Part shown: positions 1-9,856 of the stretch, in pieces
How positions within the stretch are numbered: the first letter of the stretch is position 1
Layout of the letters: each line of letters begins with the position of its first letter
NCBI RefSeq assembly: GCF_003989795.1
Contig: NZ_RZHG01000033.1
Span: forward strand, 1 to 42,463
DNA from: Vreelandella andesensis
GTDB lineage: Bacteria > Pseudomonadota > Gammaproteobacteria > Pseudomonadales > Halomonadaceae
DNA length: 42,463 nucleotides
Reading direction: 5' to 3'
Made by a program: the position numbers and the translations under genes
Notes under the pieces: model-generated
Told to the model about the DNA's origin: nothing
Seen by the model: only the letters and a program-made list of their open reading frames with translations
The model's database searches: none

Positions 1-24
1 TACGCATTTCCTGGTGTTTGTCAA
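1..24 (-). promoter_or_regulatory. Possible second rRNA-type promoter, cut by the window edge
   Basis: On the minus strand a perfect -35 hexamer TTGACA lies at 24-19. With a 16-bp spacer the -10 would begin with TA at positions 2-1 and continue outside the window. It lies downstream of the rRNA-like promoter at 211-183 on the same strand, so it would be a second promoter of a tandem pair driving a unit to the left, probably an rRNA operon. The -10 element cannot be seen. Confidence 0.35.
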
Positions 25-182
25 TCACTGTTTTAGTGAAGGGAGCGAGAAAATTAACGAAGCGAGCGAAGCTTGTAGCCCACAACCGTATTTCTAACCC
101 TCTGACAAACCAAAGGTTTCCACCTTTGAACTGACAAATAAACGCCGCTGGTAACGCTGTGCGTCCCCGGCAGCGGATGCGT

Positions 183-211
183 ACTCTACGGATTCGCTGC
201 CGCGTTGGCAA
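183..211 (-). promoter_or_regulatory. rRNA operon P1-like promoter
   Basis: On the minus strand TTGCCA (211-206), a 17-bp spacer and TAGAGT (188-183) are followed by a GC-rich discriminator. This layout resembles gammaproteobacterial rrn promoters, where a TAGAGT or TATAAT box is followed by GCGC-type sequence. An inverted repeat CGGCAGCG/CGCTGCCG spans the promoter core. No gene to the left lies inside the window, so the rRNA assignment is inference from promoter style. Confidence 0.45.
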
Positions 212-241
212 GTGGTTTTAGAAGAAAGTCGTGAATATATC

Positions 242-1198
242 TTAACTTTTAGGTTTGGCTTTACGCATAACGGCTAATACAGGACCTGAACACACATAAG
301 CACCAAAAAGCAGTAGCAACATCACAGAAGGTTCAACAGAGATCATTACGAAGCCTAGCACTACCGCCAGAAGTACAACAAAGGGCACAGGCTTTTTGAA
401 ATCGAGATCTTTAAAGCTGTAATAACGAATGTTGCTAACCATGAGCACACCCGCAGCACCCACCACAAACAGCATAAGCAGCTTAAAACCTAACGCATCT
501 GCATCAAAGCTATGGAAGGTCCATACACTCGCAGCCACTAAAGCAGCAGCGGATGGGCTTGGCAAGCCGATAAACCATTTCTTATCCGTACTGCCAATCT
601 GCACATTGAAGCGCGCAAGGCGCAGTGCAGCACAAGCGACATAAAGAAATGCAACGACCCAGCCTGTTTTGCCAATGTCTTGCAAAATCCAGGTAAAGGC
701 AACCAATGCAGGCGCCATACCGAACGAAATCATGTCAGCAAGGCTATCGTACTCTGCACCAAACTCGCTTTGCGTATTGGTCATACGGGCAACGCGACCA
801 TCAAGCCCGTCGAGCACCATAGCGATAAAAATTGCCACTGCTGCTGAGGTAAATTCGCCGTTGATACCCGCCACCACCGCGAAGAACCCCGAAAACAATG
901 CAGACGTAGTAAACAAATTGGGCAGTAGATAAATGCCTTTGCGACGAACTTTCTTACCGTCCTCCACTGCTTCTTCAACTACTTCTGTTTCGCGCAAGAA
1001 AACGGTAGCAAGATCTTCATTACTTACATTGCCATTACTCACACTGCCACTACTTGCGTTGTCATAGTTTGCATTTTCGTGACTGGTGTCACCTTGGCCA
1101 CCTTGCTCTCCTGCACCACTATCTTCCGGCTTCAGGCCGTCTTGAGACCCTGCCTGAGGGGCCTGTTTACGCTCTTGATCGCGAGCATCCTGAGTCAT
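242..1198 (-). CDS. pssA: CDP-diacylglycerol--serine O-phosphatidyltransferase
   Basis: PssA makes phosphatidylserine from CDP-diacylglycerol and L-serine, the first step toward phosphatidylethanolamine, in the inner membrane. The 318-residue protein carries the CDP-alcohol phosphatidyltransferase signature, DGLDGRVAR followed after a gap by EYDSLAD, at about residues 132-158. Several hydrophobic membrane segments follow. The first ~80 residues are a low-complexity Gly/Ser/Asn/Glu-rich tail, probably disordered and cytoplasmic, which makes the protein longer than a minimal PssA core. The start has a GGAAG-like ribosome site. It lies downstream of ilvC on the same strand, a neighbourhood also known in pseudomonads, but a strong hairpin lies between them. 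Family assignment is firm; the role of the tail is unknown. Confidence 0.93.
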   Translation of the reverse strand: MTQDARDQERKQAPQAGSQDGLKPEDSGAGEQGGQGDTSHENANYDNASSGSVSNGNVSNEDLATVFLRETEVVEEAVEDGKKVRRKGIYLLPNLFTTSALFSGFFAVVAGINGEFTSAAVAIFIAMVLDGLDGRVARMTNTQSEFGAEYDSLADMISFGMAPALVAFTWILQDIGKTGWVVAFLYVACAALRLARFNVQIGSTDKKWFIGLPSPSAAALVAASVWTFHSFDADALGFKLLMLFVVGAAGVLMVSNIRYYSFKDLDFKKPVPFVVLLAVVLGFVMISVEPSVMLLLLFGAYVCSGPVLAVMRKAKPKS

Positions 1199-1289
1199 AA
1201 ATATCTTCCGTTTAAAGTAAAGTCACAAGAACAGTGATCTCGTTCCATTCTACACGGTGAGGCTAACTCAGCCAGCAAACAACGCAAAC

Positions 1290-1321
1290 GCCTCGGGGCG
1301 CGACAATGCGCGCCCCGAGGC
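1290..1321 (-). terminator. Strong hairpin downstream of ilvC
   Basis: A perfect 13-bp inverted repeat (GCCTCGGGGCGCG with its complement, 6-nt loop) lies 30 bp past the ilvC stop. The minus-strand tail is only moderately T-rich (GTTTGCGTTGTTT), so it may be an imperfect terminator that lets some transcription pass into pssA. Confidence 0.6.
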
Positions 1322-1350
1322 TCTAACTAATGCACCAGCATGTTAACCGC

Positions 1351-2406
<1,056 letters not shown>

Positions 2407-2510
2407 TTATATAGAAATAATTTATATAGCTATCAGCGTTGATGGCCACCCGTGCCGTCTTTTGCAGCACTGGGCTATGGCATTGATGCCACTGTACGCC
2501 ACTGCCACCA

Positions 2511-2560
2511 TTGCGTAAAACGCTATATTTGCAACACACTATTTCTGATTGTGAAACAAT
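2511..2560. promoter_or_regulatory. Candidate IlvY operators in the ilvC-ilvY intergenic region
   Basis: The divergent region holds a perfect palindrome ATTGT-GAA-ACAAT (2548-2560) and, next to it, TTGC...GCAA half-sites at 2511-2534. LysR-type regulators bind palindromes with T-N11-A character in such spacers, and E. coli IlvY is known to bind two tandem operators between ilvY and ilvC when inducer (acetolactate) is present. The palindromes are seen; binding is inferred. Confidence 0.4.
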
Positions 2561-2605
2561 AGCCTTAACACTGGGTTTACTGTTGGTCTTGATACTGGGA
2601 TTACT

Positions 2606-3493
2606 ATGGATTTTCGCTTGTTAAAACATGTGGTGACACTGGCTGAGACACTGCACTTTGGTCGCGCAAGCGAGCTTTGTCATATTAGTCCGTCCACATT
2701 AAGTCGATCAATTCAACAAGTTGAGGCCGAGCTAGGCACGCGGTTATTTGAGCGCGACAATCGCCATGTCACGTTAACCCTCCAAGGATTAGCGTTTCAG
2801 CACTATGCAAAGGAGACTTTAGAGCAGTGGGAAATGCAGAAGCGAACACTAGCCGCCACGGTGGCGCAGCTACGCGGTGAAATAAGCATTTACTGCTCAG
2901 TCACCGCGAGCTATAGCTTTCTCTATGAACTATTAAGCGATGTGCGTACCCGACACCCAGGTATCGAACTAAAGCTACATACCGGTGACCCCGCCGATGC
3001 CATGTCGCGGGTACTGGAAGGCGCAGACGATATGGCCATTACCCCACGCCCGCGGATTCCACCCAACGCACTCGCATTTAAATCGCTTACCCGCTCGCCG
3101 CTACTGTTTATTGCCCCTAGAGAAGCCCACGATTGGCTACCCAATCAGCCGGAAAGTTCTACCGCCGAGCAATGGCGTCATGTCCCGATGATTCTTTCAG
3201 AGGCAGGGCTTTCAAGGGAGTATGCCAACACTTGGTTTAAAGCGATGGGCATCACGCCACGCATTTATGCCCAAGTGGCTGGACACGAAGCGATTGTGAG
3301 CATGGTAGGGCTGGGATTTGGCGTGGGTGTCGTCCCAAAAATCGTGTTAGATAACAGCCCACTGGCCGAGCGCGTGCAAGTGCTCAACGTAAAACCCGAG
3401 CTACCCCACTACGATGTCGGGCTTTGCGTACTTAATCGACGACTTAAAAACCCGATGATTGATGCGTTTTGGGCAACCGTGACGCCGCGTTAA
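2606..3493 (+). CDS. ilvY: LysR-family regulator of ilvC, IlvY
   Basis: This 295-residue protein has the LysR layout: an N-terminal winged helix-turn-helix (about residues 1-60, with the HFGRASELCHISPSTLSRSI recognition region) and a substrate-binding effector domain. The motif SVTASYSFLYELL and the GHEAIVSMVGLGFGVGVVP segment match what I recall of E. coli IlvY, which activates ilvC in response to acetolactate or acetohydroxybutyrate. The divergent position next to ilvC supports the call strongly. Its 3' end faces the ilvH 3' end across a shared bidirectional terminator. Confidence 0.9.
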   Translation: MDFRLLKHVVTLAETLHFGRASELCHISPSTLSRSIQQVEAELGTRLFERDNRHVTLTLQGLAFQHYAKETLEQWEMQKRTLAATVAQLRGEISIYCSVTASYSFLYELLSDVRTRHPGIELKLHTGDPADAMSRVLEGADDMAITPRPRIPPNALAFKSLTRSPLLFIAPREAHDWLPNQPESSTAEQWRHVPMILSEAGLSREYANTWFKAMGITPRIYAQVAGHEAIVSMVGLGFGVGVVPKIVLDNSPLAERVQVLNVKPELPHYDVGLCVLNRRLKNPMIDAFWATVTPR

Positions 3494-3513
3494 CGCGCAT
3501 TAAAAAACGCCAT

Positions 3514-3547
3514 AAAAAAAGCCGCCTAATGTAAAGGCGGCTTTCTT
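3514..3547. terminator. Bidirectional terminator between ilvY and ilvH
   Basis: The stem GCCGCC (3521-3526)/GGCGGC (3536-3541) is followed on the plus strand by CTTTCTT and preceded by seven A (3514-3520), which form a T-run on the minus strand. It can end both the ilvY and ilvI-ilvH transcripts. Confidence 0.8.
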
Positions 3548-3558
3548 AACGGCTTTTT

Positions 3559-3618
3559 TAAGCACCTTCTTAAGTACTCTCTTAAGTACTTTCTTAAGCA
3601 CTTTCTTAAGCTCTTACT
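3559..3618. repeat. 12-bp tandem repeat (minisatellite), about 5 units
   Basis: TAAG recurs exactly every 12 bp (3559, 3571, 3583, 3595, 3607) within units close to TAAGYACTTTCT. The array lies between the bidirectional terminator and the ilvH stop codon (3636). Units differ by one or two bases, so the array is somewhat aged. Each unit contains a palindromic CTTAAG or its near variant. Confidence 0.8.
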
Positions 3619-3635
3619 CGTCTAGCAGGCTGCGT

Positions 3636-4127
3636 TTACAGCGACAGTACTTTATCGCCGCGAGCGATGCCGGATACTCCGGTACGCGCCACTTCGAGAA
3701 TGCCTACCGGCGCCATGGCCTGTAGAAATGCATCTAGCTTAGTGGCGTCACCGGTAATCTGAACGGTATAAAGACTAGGTGTCACGTCGACGATCTGCGC
3801 GCGGAAGATATCTACCGTGCGCTTCACTTCATCACGGGCGGCGCCTAGCGCTTTTACTTTCACCAGCATCAGTTCACGCTCAATGTGGTTACCTTCCGTC
3901 AAGTCAACCAGTTTGACCACATCAATCAGCTTATTGAGATGCTTGGTGATTTGCTCAATCACCCGGTCATCACCCACGGTGGTCACGGTTAGACGTGAAA
4001 GCGACGGATCTTCAGTCGGTGCAACGTTAAGCGTTTCAATGTTGAAGTTACGCTGGGAGAACAGCCCGACCACACGTGACAGCGCACCCGGTTCGTTTTC
4101 CATCAGAATCGAGATGATATGACGCAT
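3636..4127 (-). CDS. ilvH: Acetolactate synthase small (regulatory) subunit
   Basis: This 163-residue subunit, the length of E. coli IlvH, binds the catalytic subunit and gives feedback inhibition by valine. An ACT domain fills the first ~75 residues, starting ISILMENEPGALSRVVGLFSQRNFNIETL, with the Gly-Ala-Leu-Ser loop typical of valine-binding ACT domains. The C-terminal half is the usual ALS-small-C domain. Its ATG overlaps the ilvI stop by one base (TGATG), so translation is probably coupled. Confidence 0.95.
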   Translation of the reverse strand: MRHIISILMENEPGALSRVVGLFSQRNFNIETLNVAPTEDPSLSRLTVTTVGDDRVIEQITKHLNKLIDVVKLVDLTEGNHIERELMLVKVKALGAARDEVKRTVDIFRAQIVDVTPSLYTVQITGDATKLDAFLQAMAPVGILEVARTGVSGIARGDKVLSL

Positions 4128-5851
4128 CAGGTACGCTCCGTTTTAGACAGCAGCATGTCACGCATGGCACCCAGCGGCACCTGCATCGGATAGACGTGCT
4201 CGAAAGGATCGACCTTCACATCCAGGAACACCAGCTCATGTTTATTGGCAAAGGCACGCTCTAGCGCCGGCTCCAACTCATCAAGGGTATTCACGGTGAT
4301 CGCAGTAAATCCGTAAGCCTCAATAAGCATGTGGAAGTCCGGCAGTGACTCCATGTAAGACTGCGCGTGGCGGGATTTATAGTTCAAATCCTGCCACTGC
4401 CTCACCATGCCAAGCGACGCGTTGTTGAGGTTTACAATCTTGACGCCCACGCCGTACTGCTTACAGGTGGAAAGTTCCTGCATCATCATCTGAAAGCTAC
4501 CTTCCCCCGTCACGCACACGACATCTTCATCCGGGAAGTTCTGCTTGATACCCATCGCGGCCGGGAAGCCAAAGCCCATGGTGCCCAACCCACCCGACGT
4601 GATCAGACGGTTAGGCTTTTCAAACTTGTAGTACTGAGCAGCAAACATCTGGTGCTGACCAACATCTGTCGTCACATAGGCTTCACCGCGCGTAACACGG
4701 CACAGCGCTTCGACAACTTCCTGAGGCTTCAACACTTCGCCTGGTTTAGAGGGCTCGTATAGCTTGCCTTCACGCTCAGCACGCCAGCCATCAATCTTTT
4801 GCCACCACTCGGCCAGCGCTTCAGGCTGCGAAATTGACTGACCTTGAACCAGGCTGATCATTTCATTAACGACACTAGATGCTGGGCCTACGATAGGCAC
4901 ATCTGCACGGACAGTTTTAGATATCGAGCTTGGGTCCACATCCACGTGAATGATTTTTGCCGTGGGGCAGAATTTCGACGTGTTGTTGGTCACTCGGTCA
5001 TCAAAACGCGCGCCAATGGCAATAATCAAGTCCGCATGGTGCATGGCCATATTGGATTCATACGAGCCGTGCATTCCCAACCAGCCCAGACACTGCCGGT
5101 CACTCTGCGGGTAAGAGCCAATGCCCATCAGCGTTGTGGTAATGGGGAAGCCTAACTGCTTGACCAAATCGGTCAACCCTTCGCTTGCCTTGCCAGTTAC
5201 CACGCCACCGCCGGTATAGAACACCGGACGCTTGGCTTTCAGCATCAGCTCAACGGCTTTTTTAATTTGACCGGCATGACCCCGGGTAACCGGGTTATAG
5301 GAGCGCATCTTAATCTTTTTCGGATAGATGTACTCGTAGCGTTCGGTCGGTGCGGTCATATCTTTCGGGATATCGACCACTACCGGACCTGGACGGCCAG
5401 TCGCCGCAAGATAGAAGGCTTTTTTCAGCACCTCTGGAATTTCAGACGGATGCCGAATTGAGAAGCTGTGCTTCACGATAGGGCGAGTCACACCCACAAT
5501 ATCGGTTTCCTGGAAGGCATCATCACCAATCAGGTGGCTCATTACCTGACCGCATAGCACAACCATAGGAATCGAATCCATATAGGCCGTCGCAATGCCG
5601 GTGACCGCATTGGTAGCACCAGGACCGGAGGTAACGAGCACCACGCCTGGCTTGCCCGCTGCACGGGCATAGCCATCTGCTGCGTGAGTTGCTGCCTGTT
5701 CGTGACGCACAAGAATGTGCTTCACTTTATCCTGACGGAATAGCGCATCATAAATATGCAGCGCCGCGCCGCCGGGATAACCATAAATGTATTCAACGCC
5801 CTCATCCTGCAAGAAGCGGGCGATCATATCTGCGCCGGAAAGCAGTTCCAC
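4127..5851 (-). CDS. ilvI: Acetolactate synthase large (catalytic) subunit
   Basis: This thiamine-diphosphate enzyme condenses two pyruvates, or pyruvate and 2-oxobutyrate, as the first shared step of branched-chain amino acid synthesis. I place the start at a GTG (5851) that reads V-E-L-L-S-G-A-D-M, with GGGGAG 7 nt upstream. This gives 574 residues, the E. coli IlvI length; a longer in-frame reading upstream lacks family similarity. The N-terminal GYPGGAALHIYDALF holds the catalytic glutamate region at ..HEQAATHAADGYARA. The C-terminal TPP motif reads TGEGSFQM...NLNN, with GEG where E. coli IlvI has GDG. Downstream ilvH overlaps it by one base. A long structured leader lies upstream. Confidence 0.95.
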   Translation of the reverse strand: MELLSGADMIARFLQDEGVEYIYGYPGGAALHIYDALFRQDKVKHILVRHEQAATHAADGYARAAGKPGVVLVTSGPGATNAVTGIATAYMDSIPMVVLCGQVMSHLIGDDAFQETDIVGVTRPIVKHSFSIRHPSEIPEVLKKAFYLAATGRPGPVVVDIPKDMTAPTERYEYIYPKKIKMRSYNPVTRGHAGQIKKAVELMLKAKRPVFYTGGGVVTGKASEGLTDLVKQLGFPITTTLMGIGSYPQSDRQCLGWLGMHGSYESNMAMHHADLIIAIGARFDDRVTNNTSKFCPTAKIIHVDVDPSSISKTVRADVPIVGPASSVVNEMISLVQGQSISQPEALAEWWQKIDGWRAEREGKLYEPSKPGEVLKPQEVVEALCRVTRGEAYVTTDVGQHQMFAAQYYKFEKPNRLITSGGLGTMGFGFPAAMGIKQNFPDEDVVCVTGEGSFQMMMQELSTCKQYGVGVKIVNLNNASLGMVRQWQDLNYKSRHAQSYMESLPDFHMLIEAYGFTAITVNTLDELEPALERAFANKHELVFLDVKVDPFEHVYPMQVPLGAMRDMLLSKTERT

Positions 5852-6212
5852 TGTGTTTCTCCCCTGGAGGTCTCGAGTGCGATCCGCAGGACATCCTGCG
5901 GTGTCGAGTGCGGCGGTATGCCGCTGCCGGCCCATGCCGGCACCTGATGCCAAACCCTGGCATATGGCCCGGTTAGGGCCTGCACTCTCATCGGAAGCAC
6001 TGACATATTATGAAATACACCAGCGTTTTCCTTACACGACGGTTTGCCGTGTCGGGGCGTTGGCCAGGTCGGGCGGTTAGCCCAAGCCCGGAAGTCCTTC
6101 GGCGGGTAAAGGCGTTTGCCTACCCTTCGCGCGGGGATTAGGGGTTGCCCGTTGGTTCCGCGCCCGCAAATCAGGAACCCACAAGATTCCATTAGCGCCC
6201 GCAGCCTGTCAA
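5852..6212 (-). promoter_or_regulatory. Promoter and long structured leader of ilvI-ilvH
   Basis: About 360 bp precede ilvI. A -35-like TTGACA lies at 6212-6207 on the minus strand, with a weak GAATCT -10 at 6189-6184. The transcribed leader would be about 330 nt. It contains a perfect 8-bp stem CCGCAGGA/TCCTGCGG with a 2-nt loop (5884-5901), flanked by direct copies of CGCACTCGA, plus several other GC-rich hairpins (around 5905-5945, 6035-6060 and 6095-6125). No T-run follows the proximal hairpin, and I see no Leu/Val/Ile-rich leader peptide of the classical attenuator kind. The leader also holds a 122-codon open frame that I do not regard as a gene. An unrecognised cis-regulatory RNA is possible. 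Confidence 0.4.
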
Positions 6213-6254
6213 CCTCCGATCAAAACAAACGCAACAAACGTTGCAGTAAGCCAT

Positions 6255-6290
6255 TAAAAAAGCCCCGCTAGCATAGCTAACGAGGCTTTT
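6255..6290 (-). terminator. Terminator of clpB
   Basis: The imperfect stem AGCCtCGTTAGC/GCTAGCGgGGCT (6261-6287) is followed on the minus strand by six T (complement of 6255-6260). It ends the clpB transcript about 60 bp past its stop. Confidence 0.85.
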
Positions 6291-6350
6291 GCCCTATTTC
6301 ATTGCGCAGGTTTATTGACGATACAGGCCTGTTGATTGCCCACGTATGGA

Positions 6351-8945
6351 TTACCCAAACACCAACTTGCCTTCACTCGCGCTGATATGAATGGTGTCAC
6401 CCGGGGCATACTTGCCCGCCAGCAGGTCTTGAGACAATGGATTCTCGATGCGGCTCTGGATCGCCCGCTTCAACGGCCTTGCACCGTACACCGGATCGAA
6501 ACCGACAACCGCCAACTGCGCCATCGCGTCATCGCTTATCTCCAGGCTCAAATCATGTTCAGCTAAGCGAACTTTCAAACGCTCCAACTGAATGCCGGCA
6601 ATCGCCTGAATTTGTTCTTGGCCAAGGGCGTGGAATACCACCACCTCATCAATACGGTTAATAAGCTCAGGCCGGAAGTGATTACCCACCACCTCCATCA
6701 CCGCATTTTTCATCGATTCGTAATCACTGTCTTGATCACCGCTCGCGTCTGCACCCATACGCTGGATGATGTCAGAGCCCATGTTAGAGGTCATCACGAT
6801 CACCGTATTACGGAAATCCACCGTACGTCCCTGGCCGTCGGTCAAGCGGCCATCTTCCAACACTTGCAGCAGGATATTGAACACATCCGGATGCGCCTTT
6901 TCCACTTCGTCCAGCAACAGCACTGAGTAGGGCTTACGACGCACCGCTTCGGTCAAGTAGCCACCCTCTTCATAACCCACATAACCCGGGGGTGCACCAA
7001 TCAAGCGAGCCACGGAGTGCTTCTCCATGAACTCCGACATATCGATACGCACCATCGCTTCTTCGGTATCGAACAAGAAGTTAGCCAGCGACTTACATAG
7101 CTCTGTTTTACCCACCCCGGTTGGGCCGAGGAACAGGAATGAGCCGTTGGGTCGATTGGGGTCAGAAAGCCCTGCCCGCGAGCGGCGCACGGCGTTCGCC
7201 ACTGCTTCTACGGCTTCATGCTGACCAATCACCCGCTCATGCAACGCCTCTTCCATGCGCAGCAGCTTGTCCCGCTCGCCTTCCAACATTTTGGAGACTG
7301 GAATGCCGGTCCAGCGGGAAACCACCTCGGCAATCTCTTCTTCGGTGACGTTAGAGCGCAGCAACTGATGGCTGGCTGTATCCGCCTCGCCTTCGCCCGC
7401 TTCGCTAATTTTCTTCTCCAGCGCCGGAATTTTACCGTACTGGATTTCCGACATACGCCCTAAATCGCCCTGGCGACGCGCCTGCTCTAAATCTAGGCGG
7501 GCCTGCTCCAAATCAGCCTTAAATTGTGCGGCGCCCTGAATACTGGCTTTCTCAGCCTTCCAGATTTCGTCCAAGTCAGCGTATTCACGCTCTAGCTCGT
7601 GAATCTGATTATTCAGCGCTTCAAGACGCTTCTTAGTAGCCTCGTCAGTCTCTTTCTTAAGCGCTTCGCGCTCCATCTTTAGCTGGATTAAACGACGATC
7701 CAGCCGATCCATCTCTTCGGGCTTGGAGTCTAATTCCATCCGAATACGTGACGCTGCCTCGTCAATCAAATCGATGGCTTTATCGGGCAACTGTCGATCA
7801 GAGATGTAGCGGGTAGAAAGCTTCGCTGCCGCAATGATCGCTGAGTCGGTAATATCCACACCATGGTGAACTTCATAACGCTCTTTTAAGCCGCGTAGAA
7901 TGGCTACCGTATCCTCTTCGGAGGGCTCATCAACAAGCACTTTCTGGAAACGACGCTCCAATGCGGCGTCTTTTTCAATGTATTTGCGATACTCATCCAA
8001 CGTGGTTGCGCCCACACAGTGCAACTCGCCACGCGCTAGCGCAGGTTTAAGCATATTACCTGCATCCATCGCGCCTTCAGCTTTACCCGCGCCCACCATG
8101 GTGTGCAGCTCATCGATAAACAAGATGACCCGCCCCTCTTCTTCGGAAAGCTCTTTAAGCACGGCTTTTAAGCGCTCTTCAAATTCGCCACGAAATTTAG
8201 CGCCCGCCAGCAGAGAGCCCATATCCAGCGAGAGCACGCGCTTCTCTTTCAAACCTTCGGGCACTTCGCCATTAACAATACGCTGCGCCAAGCCTTCGAC
8301 AATGGCGGTTTTACCCACCCCTGGCTCACCAATCAACACCGGGTTATTTTTGGTCCGGCGTTGCAGCACCTGGATCGTACGACGAATTTCATCATCGCGG
8401 CCAATCACAGGATCCAGCTTGCCATCTAACGCACGCTGGGTAAGGTCCATGGTGTATTTATTAAGCGCTTCACGCTGATCTTCTGCATTGGGATCATCGA
8501 CCTTAGCACCACCGCGTACGCTGTTGATTGTGGCTTCCAGACCTTTTCGGCTTAGCCCGGCCTCTTTCATCAACTTGGTGATCGCGCTGTTCATTTCCAA
8601 TGCCGCCAAGAGCACCAATTCACTTGCAATGAACTGGTCGCCGCGCTTCTGTGCTTCCCGGTCAGTTAAGTTAAATAGCTTGATGAGATCGCGAGATGGC
8701 TGAACATCACCGTCGAACTGGCTTACTTTAGGTAAGTCATCTAGCTGCTTCAGTAAACCGTCGCGTAGGCGCGAACTACTGCCTTCGGCTTTTTCGACCA
8801 GGGCTTTGATGCCGGTATCTTTAGTATCAAGCAGCGCGAGTAGTAAGTGGGCTGGATCAAGCTGATTATGGCCGTGCCCAACCGCAAGGGATTGTGCCTC
8901 AGAAATAGCGGCTTGCAACTTGGCAGTAAATTTATCGAATCGCAT
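6351..8945 (-). CDS. clpB: ATP-dependent chaperone ClpB (disaggregase)
   Basis: ClpB is a hexameric AAA+ disaggregase that pulls polypeptides out of aggregates together with DnaK/DnaJ/GrpE in the cytoplasm. The 864-residue protein has the normal domain order: N-terminal Clp repeats (about 1-150), NBD1 with Walker [10 protein letters not shown] and Walker [10 protein letters not shown], a long charged coiled-coil middle domain (about 400-530), and NBD2 with Walker [10 protein letters not shown] and Walker [11 protein letters not shown]. The C-terminal D2-small domain contains [10 protein letters not shown]. The ATG has AGGAGG 6 nt upstream. It has its own heat-shock promoter (9065-9038) and its own terminator, so it is probably a single-gene heat-shock unit. 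Confidence 0.98.
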   Translation of the reverse strand: MRFDKFTAKLQAAISEAQSLAVGHGHNQLDPAHLLLALLDTKDTGIKALVEKAEGSSSRLRDGLLKQLDDLPKVSQFDGDVQPSRDLIKLFNLTDREAQKRGDQFIASELVLLAALEMNSAITKLMKEAGLSRKGLEATINSVRGGAKVDDPNAEDQREALNKYTMDLTQRALDGKLDPVIGRDDEIRRTIQVLQRRTKNNPVLIGEPGVGKTAIVEGLAQRIVNGEVPEGLKEKRVLSLDMGSLLAGAKFRGEFEERLKAVLKELSEEEGRVILFIDELHTMVGAGKAEGAMDAGNMLKPALARGELHCVGATTLDEYRKYIEKDAALERRFQKVLVDEPSEEDTVAILRGLKERYEVHHGVDITDSAIIAAAKLSTRYISDRQLPDKAIDLIDEAASRIRMELDSKPEEMDRLDRRLIQLKMEREALKKETDEATKKRLEALNNQIHELEREYADLDEIWKAEKASIQGAAQFKADLEQARLDLEQARRQGDLGRMSEIQYGKIPALEKKISEAGEGEADTASHQLLRSNVTEEEIAEVVSRWTGIPVSKMLEGERDKLLRMEEALHERVIGQHEAVEAVANAVRRSRAGLSDPNRPNGSFLFLGPTGVGKTELCKSLANFLFDTEEAMVRIDMSEFMEKHSVARLIGAPPGYVGYEEGGYLTEAVRRKPYSVLLLDEVEKAHPDVFNILLQVLEDGRLTDGQGRTVDFRNTVIVMTSNMGSDIIQRMGADASGDQDSDYESMKNAVMEVVGNHFRPELINRIDEVVVFHALGQEQIQAIAGIQLERLKVRLAEHDLSLEISDDAMAQLAVVGFDPVYGARPLKRAIQSRIENPLSQDLLAGKYAPGDTIHISASEGKLVFG

Positions 8946-9037
8946 GGAATTCCTCCTGGGGGTGCCGTGCGTTTGGACCCACGGTGTTTCCCAATAACGT
9001 GTCTTTAACGTGCTAAAAATGTTTAGCTTGACAAGTT

Positions 9038-9065
9038 AAATGGCGTCAGTTCCATGCATTTCAAG
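9038..9065 (-). promoter_or_regulatory. Sigma-32 (RpoH) promoter of clpB
   Basis: On the minus strand CTTGAAA (9065-9059) and CGCCATTT (9045-9038) are separated by 13 bp. The -35 box matches the E. coli sigma-32 consensus and the -10 box matches CCCCATNT at 7 of 8 positions. It lies about 95 bp upstream of the clpB ATG. Confidence 0.8.
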
Positions 9066-9100
9066 AGGCGTCTGTAACAAGCTTACAAGAATAATGCTAC

Positions 9101-9856
9101 TTAATTGATCCAGATCACACTTGCCATGCGTCCGGTGTTGCCATTGTCTCGGCGGTGAGAGTAAAAGCGCGATTCGCAGGCAGTGCAGAAGTGGCCGCCG
9201 CTAATATGGTGGACCCCAAGCGCCTCTAAACGAAAGCGCGCCAAGCGGTAAAGATCCGCCATATAGTGGCCAAGACGGTAGGGGCTGTGATCGAACGCAT
9301 CGACGGCTTCAGGGTGCACCGCCACAAATGCACCGTACACTTCTGGCCCGACCTCAAACTGAGCATTTGAAATAGCCGGCCCTAGCCATACCAAAAGTTC
9401 GTCTGGATCGCAGTTCATAGCGGCAACGGTAGCTTCTAACACGCCGCCCGCTAGCCCACGCCAACCCGCGTGGGCAACCGCTACCTGGGTGCCTTGGCGA
9501 TGACAGAACAGGACTGGCAAACAGTCTGCGGTTAACACCACGCAGGCATAATCGTTATTGTTAGCAACCGAGGCGTCAGCTTCCGGCATATCATCTTGAT
9601 ACGCCTGCTGGACGCGTGCGCCATGGGTTTGGTTTAGCCACAGCAGTGGGCGATCATCGCCAATTTCTTTATGCAGCAAACGCCGACACAACGCCACATG
9701 ATCAGCGTTATCGCCTACATGGGTCGCTGGATTGAAAGCTGCAAAATCATCTTGGCTAGGCCCTGTTTCCCGAGTGGTCACGAACGCCCGCACATTCGCG
9801 GGAGCGGGCCAGTCAGGTAACAGCAGTGTGGGCTTTAGATCAATCGCGTCGCTCAT
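9101..9856 (-). CDS. pgeF: Multicopper-polyphenol-oxidase-like purine nucleoside phosphorylase, PgeF/YfiH
   Basis: This 251-residue protein belongs to the YfiH/LACC1 family. E. coli PgeF is reported to remove wrongly inserted L-serine from peptidoglycan precursors, and related proteins are purine nucleoside phosphorylases or deaminases. The family's metal/active-site motifs are present: LNQTHGARV (His), LTADCLPVLF (Cys) and AVAHAGWRGLAGG (His). Its ATG overlaps the rluD stop by 4 bases (ATGA), so the two are translationally coupled. The rluD-pgeF-clpB order is common in gammaproteobacteria. Confidence 0.9.
   Translation of the reverse strand: MSDAIDLKPTLLLPDWPAPANVRAFVTTRETGPSQDDFAAFNPATHVGDNADHVALCRRLLHKEIGDDRPLLWLNQTHGARVQQAYQDDMPEADASVANNNDYACVVLTADCLPVLFCHRQGTQVAVAHAGWRGLAGGVLEATVAAMNCDPDELLVWLGPAISNAQFEVGPEVYGAFVAVHPEAVDAFDHSPYRLGHYMADLYRLARFRLEALGVHHISGGHFCTACESRFYSHRRDNGNTGRMASVIWIN

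Noticed and set aside
3559..3618. CRISPR-like array
   Set aside because: Units are 12 bp without spacers; this is a minisatellite. The arrays at 21629 and 29366 were rejected as CRISPR for the same reason. No cas genes are present.
5824..6192. 122-codon open frame on the minus strand overlapping the ilvI 5' end
   Set aside because: It overlaps the well-supported ilvI start in another frame, has no convincing ribosome site, and its composition looks like translated structured GC-rich RNA. Kept only as part of the leader observation.
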